From Paracentrotus lividus (lineage: Eukaryota > Echinodermata > Echinoidea > Camarodonta > Echinidae): a DNA stretch of 64,000 bases. The notes beneath the pieces were generated by a model. The model did not search any database and was not told where the DNA came from. It worked only from the letters and a program-made list of their open reading frames with translations. Where the stretch lies: the NCBI GenBank assembly GCA_940671915.1, contig CALNVZ010002974.1:22666874-22730873 (forward strand), written 5' to 3'. Shown here one piece after another: positions 26,301-35,991 of the stretch (its first letter is position 1; each line of letters starts with the position of its first letter). A program made the position numbers and the translations under genes.

Positions 26301-29300
26301 TTTATTGAATTTTATACCACTGTCAAGTAAATTTATTCCTCTTTTTAATGACACCCTAACTGTAACGAGAGTGTTGCTCTTGCATGCACAGAACACCTGA
26401 ATGTTAGGACAAGTCAGAAGTTAAATGTTGCAAACTGAATGCCTATTGTCAGTATTACTGTCTGTTGCCAGCAATAACAATGCATTTCGCAATTTTACTT
26501 TGCATTACTTTGCATTATATTCATGAGTTATGTGCATTCAAACATGATGTAACTATTGCAAATAGGGCATCAATAAAAAGAAGAATCAATGAACTTTTTA
26601 ATGCTATGAAAATTGATAATGATTAAAAACCCACATTAAAATGTATCAAGGTTCAAAGTAGTGTTACAGAAATTTAAACTGAAAGTTATCTTTCGCTTTG
26701 CCATGTATTCAGGTAGTATTCAGGGTTTCTGTGGACCCTGCACCCTGTTGCATAAAACTTCTAACCGGAGTTTTTTCTGGTTAAAATCTGAAAACTCCGG
26801 TTACAATATTTTTCTCGATTTTTTATTGTTTTTTTCCATTGCATAAAAACATACCAGAGTTTTCAAAAGTATTAATGCAATAAATTTTTAGGGCGTTTTA
26901 AAACTCAGGTTGAATAACCTAAGAAATAGGTCTACATAAGCTGAGTTTTTTAACCCGAGAAAACTCGGGTTAGAAAAAAAGTTTTATGCAACACCACCCA
27001 GGCATGACATCACCATGACAAATAAGGTACCAATCAAGAGAGGAATAGATTAACTTGACAATGGTATAGAATTCAATAAAAAATTAGAAAATATCCCCAA
27101 TGTTATCAGGACCTAAAGTCAAGTTGCGGAACTTTAATGTGATCAATAAAGGTGCATTTTACAACATTTGACTTTTTATTTTTCTCCATATTTTGATATT
27201 CTGTGCATTGAAGCATGACAAAATAATTACAAATAGGATATTAATAAAAAGGGGAGTAAATGATCTTTTCAATGGTATGAATATCAGGAATAACTAAAGC
27301 GTACCTGAAAAGTACGCTTTACCTGAAACCTTTTGGGAGGGGTTTAGATATATGAATAATCAAGGTCATTGCATCCTAATAAATGTTGTCCACTTGTTTC
27401 ACAAATTCAATTAAGTATTAAAATGTCTTTATCTGCTTGCTCATATATCAACTATTTCTCGATGGTGCATGATGTGTAACAGGTAACCAATCGTATAAAC
27501 AATAGCCCTACCTTCAATTAATTCATCGGAGTATAACTTGCTTATTAGAGCTTCCTGTGCCCAACGCATTGCATCAGACTGTTTCGCACATGTAAATACC
27601 ACAGCTCTGATATTCGTCCGTATGTCTGTTGCCAAGGCATCATACACGATGGGTTTCGAAGGACTATATATTCGAGCATAAGAGGCGACAGTTATAACAC
27701 GGCACAGCTGAGTGGTCTGCAATTAGAACAAGAAACATTCTTCTTTCGCTTAATCACCGAAAAAAATAACAACGATTCAAAAGAAAAGAAGAAAAAAATC
27801 CCCCTAAAACAGCAATGAAACAGTCAATCTGTATTATTGCCAAGGTACTAAATATTTGATACGACTATAGACCACAGAGAAATAAATGGCAAGTGCGGAT
27901 CCAGGATTTCATGAAGGGGGGGGGGGGAACCATCCAAATGTTCCAAAAATAAAACTAATGGCATACACCGCAGACATGGGCTGTGTGGTCAATTTTTCGG
28001 TTTATTGATATTCCTAGGCACATTTCCTTTTTTTTTCAGAGCGAGTCATTTCGTGTTTTAGAAACATTCGTGAATGATATTAAAGAATGAGTCAGAAATA
28101 TACCGGAGCAATAATTTTACGAACTGTCGCATTTTTTCATAGCTGAACAGTCAGTTGCGTCTGACATGTTATGTAGGCCTAACATTGTAACCATCTATCT
28201 TAGGGCAAGTCCAAGCTATTTTGCGCGGTAACAAACGGGACATTCAGAGCCAAAAATAAGGCTTGTTTGAAAACTCTTAAATGAAATCTCAATCCTTGGG
28301 TATATTCCTGAAGGTACTAAGAATGTTCAACAAAAATATGAAAAATAGTTGTAATAACTCAATTCATAATCAATATATGATCATTTATTCGTCGGTAACA
28401 AACGGGACCGCAAAAAATGGTGTTTTTAAATTTTGACTTTGTTCACATATAACTTTGAATTCAAAAGGTAGATCTAAATTTTCAGAGTCATATCCTCTTA
28501 AACATGTAATAAACATTGTAAGGACGTATTTCAACGTTAATACAACTTCGAGATTTCTGGCTAAGTTCAAGTTTTAAAAACTATGTCAGATAACAAACGG
28601 GACAGTAACACACGGGACAATTATGCCCTGTAATATTTTTTATTAAACAATTGGTGTAGCCAAGGCGTAGCAACATCTTTTGTTAAAAAATATCTCTGAT
28701 AAAACAAAAGAAACATAATACCAAACACAAATGTAAGAAAAACTTATTTTGTTTCATCTCTAAAGGTGGGAGGGTTCCCTGTTTGGCGTTCAACAAGAGG
28801 GGGATAGAGCAACGTCCTTCTGGCGCTGCTCAGCGGCTGCCGGGCCCACGAGAAAAGGGGCAAAATAAATATCCTTTCCGGACAATAAAATTTGGAGCAT
28901 TTTCATTTTCATTTTTCATTAATAAAAATGTATGATTTTACATCAGCTCAGTAACTTTTGTGAGATTATTTCTGAGACCTGAATATTTTAAGTCTAAAAA
29001 TATGGAAAGCTATGTGCTAGGTTCGTGATATTTTCACCAGAGTTAGCCAAGAAAATATAAAAACAGAAAATACATAGTTTTTGGTTGTGCTCCTATGACA
29101 AACCTCTTTTTTAAAAGGTTGAAAATAGCATTTTTAATGCATTTTATTTATTTTTTCATGAATATTAATGAGCCTTGTGACGTCATATGACCTTGAAATG
29201 ACTTTTTGACCTCATTTGCATTAAGTTCATTTCATACCCTTTATGGTGATATATGACACGTTATGTATACCTTTACAAACCCACTGACACACATGACATT

Positions 29301-32300
29301 AAAATGGTCAAAAAGTCCAAAAATCACCATCTCGGGAACAAATAGCGTGTACTTGCCCCTTAATATAATGATAATTGAGTAGGGGAAAACAATTATTACA
29401 GAAGAATGTTATATTTACTGTTTCGGTTTTGCGTGAGAACCCCAAGAAGTCACCCGATTCATAATTCTCAATGTTACCTGTTCAAAGAAAATAAAATTAC
29501 AAAAAAGTGTGTGTAAAGCGTTAGAAAAAAAAGTATTTCCAACTTTGTATTTAAAAAAAAAAAAATTTATATGCACTTAATTAGATTATTTCATATAAAA
29601 GAGTACTCATATCCTGGTATTTTATGAAACCAGATATATACATGTGGTTTCATGGATGACCAACGACCGGGGCTCAAAATCGCCTTGTATTAAGTTTGGG
29701 CAAATTTATTCAACCCATGCGTTAGTAGACCAAGGAAAATTTTGTCTAATGTGAATGAACTTGGGAAGGGCTTATGAATGAATGATCAGGAAGTGTTCAA
29801 ACTTGGTACTCGGTGATTTGGTGAGTTTTAAAAAAATTCAAGTGCTGAGGTAGGCCTATCCATTACAGCTGAGGTATAAGTATGGTATCACTGAATGAAA
29901 TACAAATCACTTTTTGATGTGAAATAAAACTAAAATCAAATACGTTATAGATTTTTGATAAGTTGGTACATTTTTTTCTGTGATGCACTGTAAGTGATCT
30001 GCAGTTGCCATCCAGGAACACCAAGGTTTAAACCAAAACAGCCATATACAATCATGAAATATGAATATTTTGAAAAAGTCTTTACTTGTTCGGCAACAAA
30101 GAAATACTTATTAAACCTACCATCATCGAAGTATGCTGTTCGTCCTTGAAGTTTCCTAGACATAAAACTAAGCGTTTTAAAGGATTCGTTCAAACCATTG
30201 TCTGTGATGGTCCTAGTCACCACAATACCTTAAATAGGAACAAAGCAATATGTTTTTAATTTGGCAGCAGTTTTAACGAGGTACCTAAATTTGTATTTTC
30301 ATATGAATTCAAAGACCTGATAACTGTAAATGAACATCTCGCCTATAATTGAATTAAAAGCGAGAATGTAAAATACACACGTTTACAAATTTCGTATTGC
30401 AATTTCATATTGCAATTTATATATTGAAAAAGAAATGATTTTTAAATCATCTCCTTTTTAAAAAGAGAAGCTGAGAATTCATGGATTGAGATTTATAATA
30501 GAAACACGTTATAAAACATTTTAATATATTGCTGATGTAAATGTTATTAATAGAGATTTTTTTTTGTTTTTTTTTGTTTTTTTGTTTTGTAAGCAACCAT
30601 TTAAAATTTGTTGATCTGTATCCTTAATTTGGAATGTGTCTGTTCGCTGAGAGAGAGCGAGGGAGAGATGAAGCAACACATACGCATATCACTGTCTACA
30701 ACCATACCCAAATATCTATTTATATGCCAGTTTTTCATTCAATTTCATACTGGAATAAATCACTTTTATAACACTTGATATCGAGGGCACAACCAAACAA
30801 AGAAATTGCTGAACCATGTAAACAATTGATCTTGTTTTTTTTATATTCATAGGGCTATTTACCAAAAGTTGAAAGGTACATGATTGCCGCCAGTCCGTTG
30901 CTGTATGCTAATGTTGTCTTGAGCTTGGTATCTGGAAATGATTTTTTTTGTAATAGTATTTTTTCATCCAGTTTTCTTCTTTACAGAAATCCACAAAGAA
31001 ATTGCTGAACCACGTAAACAATTGATCTTGTTTTTTTATATTCATGGGGTATTTACCAAAAGTTGAAAGGTACACGATTGCCGCCAGTCCGTTTCTGTAT
31101 GCTAACATTGTCTTGAGCCTGGAACCTGGAAATGATTTTTAAAAAAGAGTACAACATGCACAATTTGATGTGACATTTAAAAATACAATTTGCAATCAAA
31201 ACCTGATAAATGTAGTTAATATACAAGCCTACATTTCCCAAAATATTTGGTAAAATCATTCCAACATTGTAATTACAATTGTGTTTGGAATGTGTCTTGA
31301 TATAATTTTTTTTATCAAATGAATATTAAAAGCTAAACAATATTGTATATATATATACAGTGGTTGGCAAAATTATTAGTACACCTAGCATATTGAACTG
31401 TTTTGGTTATTTAGGTTGAGTTGGCCATTAGAATACCTTTAAAATGATTGGAATGTCCACAGAAGTCAACATTATGCTTTAAAAACAATAAAATATAGTC
31501 ATGCATTTTGAATTCACCCTGTTTTCTTTTTGCGCCACCAATTGACAAATTAAAAAAAAAATCTTGCACCTATCACAATCATAGTGTCTTAACGTTAAAA
31601 ATATTAAGTCTCTCCTACAGATGTATATATTTTCTGAAAGGAAACTTTCTGAGGATTTCAAAAATGGCATTTAAAATAAGGTATGGTGAAGAAGTTACAT
31701 CTTATGTGGGGAGTTTTCATTTTATTTTGAAGGGCCCCATCTTTTTTTTATTTGGAGCCTCCATTTAGTTCCCCTTCCCTCTGAACCATAAGTGATCACC
31801 ACTTTTGAATTGCTAATAAAATTTCCTTTCAGAAAATATATGACTAAAAGGAGTTTCTTCTTTTAATGAGAAAAATCTTTCCTTTAAGTGGGGCAGAGTT
31901 TTTTTGGTCAGCACACGACCAGGGCAGGGGGCCAATTCCACCCCTTCCCATTAGACCAACCTTTCTGAAACTTTAATTCATAATTAATAGGCATGCAAAG
32001 TTTCATATGCCTTTCTCAAATACTTTTTGACTTATAAGCACATGTAATTGTCATTTCACGTATCTCCATTTGGTACTATACATGTTCAATACACAGTCTA
32101 TGGGAAAAACTACCGCGCATAGCGCAACGATTTTTGAAGCTGCGCATTACCTAACGGTCGAAACTTTATAAATTTGGTATCAAAAGATGTGTAAGATCCT
32201 ATCCTAAAAAGTACTTAAACTTTGCGGCACAAAATGTTATCCATACACTTTCTTTGGCGAATGAAAAAGAGGGTTCAGAATCTCATAGACATTGCATGGC

Positions 32301-33631
32301 CCTTGGTGTTCTAATAATTTTGGCCACTGTATGATATATATATGATATATATATAAAGTTGAGGCCAAAAGTTTACATACACCTGATACGAAAACATATA
32401 ACTAATATTTTTACCACCATGAAAACATTGAGTATCATTTATTTCAATGAAGATGGTAGGGTATGGTATTTACTTCGTTTTCAGGGAGTTTGTTTTAATT
32501 CAAGATATTTAGATACATATATATATATGGTTGATCTTCCTTCAGTCTGGATAACTTCAATGGGTCATAAGTTTATATACACTAACCAACATTGGTGATG
32601 ATTCTGCCTGTATTTTGCTTTATTTTTCATTTTTTCACTTGTTGAAGCTGTCAACGAGCTTTTTATATGCTTCTTCTGAGATTATTGCCCATTCCTCCAG
32701 CAAGATTGCAACTATTCAATCCCATTTGCAGGTTTTCTTTGGCGAACATCATTTTTGGGGTCTTCCCATATGGTTTTTACAGGGATCTGGTCTAGACATG
32801 TGAGAAACCCTCCATAATCTCCCCTTTTCTCCCTTTCACCTACTATAAAACAATTCAAATTAATGTTTGGGTTATTATGATGATTAAAGACTCAATTCTA
32901 ATATGGTTCCAACTGCCAGGCAGGCATATTGATATGATGCTACATGCTCTAACATCACACAACACAAACAATGTATAAACCCCATTGATAAATCGTATTG
33001 ATTGTAAAATGTGATAATGGAGCATATAGCGTCGTATCAATATGCCAGCCTTGATGTTGGAACCATATCAAAATTGAGTCTTTTATCGCCACAATAACCC
33101 AGACATCCATTTATATTATTTTTTTAGAATGGGTAAGCAGAGAAACAGAGGATTAAGGAGGGGTTGTCACATGTTTAGACCAGATCCCTGTACAAACCAT
33201 ACGGGAAGACCAAAAAAAAAAAAAAATGGTATTCGCCCAAAGAAACCTGCAAATGGGACTTAATGTTTGCAATATCACTGGAGGAATGGACATTAATCTC
33301 AGGAGAAGTATATAGAAAGCTCGTTGACAGCTTCAAAAAGTGAAAAAAAAAGAAAGAAAAATAAAGCTAAATACAAGTAGCATCATCACCAATTTTGGTT
33401 AGTGTATGCAAACTTTTGACCCATTGAATCTGTTAAAACTGAAAGAAGATCAACCATAATTATATATGTTTCTAAATATCTTGAATTAAAACATACTCTC
33501 TGAAAACAAAGAAGAGATGATACCTAACCATATTCATCAAAATAAATGAAGGCAAATGTTCTTAGGAGGGTAAAAATATATCTACATGTATATGTTTTCT
33601 GACCAGGTGTATGTAAACTTTTGGCCTCAAC

Positions 33632-33688
<57 letters not shown>

Positions 33689-34656
33689 AATAGTGGTAGA
33701 AAAATACGCGTTGCGATTGGCTAGAGCAGCACCACGTGGCCTACCTTCAATTTGTTATATTGTGCATATGTATAATATAACTTTCGGTTTTTGGAGGGTA
33801 AAGCCCGTGTTAAATGAATGGGGAGAGTATCGATTCTATCAAATGTCTTGTTGCGCTACCGCGTAATAACAGTAAAATGGTGCGCACAAAAGTTAATAAC
33901 AATGGGTAAGCGGAGCATCAATATACGTCACAATAACTTAAATAGCACCAAAAAATTGGCAAACATAAAACCGCATTAGGCAAGGTCAAAGATCCAGGGG
34001 TCTATTTACTATAATAAATAGTGAACGTTCCATCTTGCAACATTACTAGACTATATAAACTCCCAATACTAAATTATCCCTCGTGCAGATCTATTTCACC
34101 TCGGCCTGCGCCCTCGGAGACACAAATCTGCACTCGGGATATTTTAGTATTTGTCGTACTTATAATCCAGTATATTGCGCGATAGATAATATATACAGTC
34201 TGTGTCAAATTAAATGATACAAGTGGAAAACATTTTTTTTTTAATAGTATGAAGATAAATCACAACCTAGTATTGTTTGGTATTTTCATAAATGAGGAAA
34301 ATCAGACTTTCGTATGCATTTTTTTCATCAAATTTGGTCCTGTAATTATTGAGATATGACTAGTTTTCTACAAGCAAGATAAATCAATTTTTCGCAGGCC
34401 GTCCCATGCCTTTGTGTGTAGGTTCGCGTAATGGCAATTAATTCAGCGCTCCAGAACAATAGAGGTGCGTCATTTCGATTTGTTCCTTGTCGTACAAACC
34501 TGAGCATAACTTTTGTTTTACGAAAGCAAATTATACAGAACAAAGCCATCAGCAAGAAAAATCTTCGGCTTTAATTTGGTACGACATATACACATTATAT
34601 GAAAGATTTCACACTTAAATGATTTTTTCTCCGACTGTACCATTTTTTGACACAGA

Positions 34657-34720
<64 letters not shown>

Positions 34721-35951
34721 ATTTGGGAAGAGAATAATGGTATACGTAGCTCAAATCAAAGTTCCCCAGAGCTATCCTCCCTTTTTGGATAATTTTTGGT
34801 GAGATCGAAAAAATGTCTCTTCCGGGAATCGAACTCTGGGAACATTGATTTGAGCTACGTCTACTTCTCTTTCCAAATTTAATTCAAAATTCAAACAAAA
34901 AAGAGTTGCCCATTGGCTGTTGTACATGTATTCTCTTACATATATATATATATATATACAGTGGTGGCCAAAATTATTAGAACACCTGAACCTACACAAA
35001 GTCTATGGGATTATCAATGCCCTTGTTCATTTGCCGAAATCAGATTAAAGATATCTTTAGTGTGCCATGAGCTTTCATGACTTTTTAGCATAGGGTCTTA
35101 CGTATATGTAGACACCAAATTTATATAGTTTTGACCATCTGGTAATGCGCAACATTAAAAACAGTTGCGCTATGCGCTTTTGGTTTCCCCATAGACTTGT
35201 GTATTAAACATGTAGTCCAAATGCAAAAAAGTAAAATGCCAATTACATATGCCGATTGCTCAAAAAGTATTTGAAGCAGAAGTATGAAACTTAGCAGGCT
35301 TATTTATTCTAATATACCTCAAATACATGCTAAGTTTCAGAAAATTTGGTCAAATGGGGAGGGTGGATTCGCCCCTACCCTTGGTGGTGAGATGACCAAA
35401 ATAACCATGCCCATTGAAGGTTAAGACTATTTTTTTATTTAATGAAGAAACTCCTTGTAAATGTATATTTTTAAAAAGGAAATTTCGTGAGCAATTCAAA
35501 TATGTTGAAATATTAAGGGTCATTGGAACGGGGGACTTAAATAGGGGCACTGAATTAAAAATTTGGGGCCCTTCAAAAATAACTTGAAAATCCTCACTTA
35601 AGATGTAACTACTTCACCCTGTGTTGTTATGAATGCCATTTTTGACATCCTCAGGAAATTTCCTTTCAGAATATATATACTTTTGTAGGGAGAGGCTTAA
35701 AATGTTTAACGTTATGACACTTTGATCCTGAAAGGGGCAACATATTTTAGACTTTTCAGTCGGTGGTGTAACATGAAGAAGGGCGACTTGGGGGCGAGTT
35801 CCCAACGCAGGGCTTTGTTATGTAGTTTTTAAAGCATAATGATAATATTCGGAGACATTCTAGCCTATTTATAGGTATTTAAATGGTCAACTGAATGAAA
35901 ATTACTAAAATCATTTAAATATGCTTGGTGTTCTAATAATTTTGGCCACCA

Positions 35952-35991
<40 letters not shown>

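Noticed and set aside
28385-28570. Candidate exon between exons 4 and 5
   Set aside because: Lies within an inverted-repeat element without suitable splice sites; the 59-bp segment at 29419-29477 closes the phase instead.
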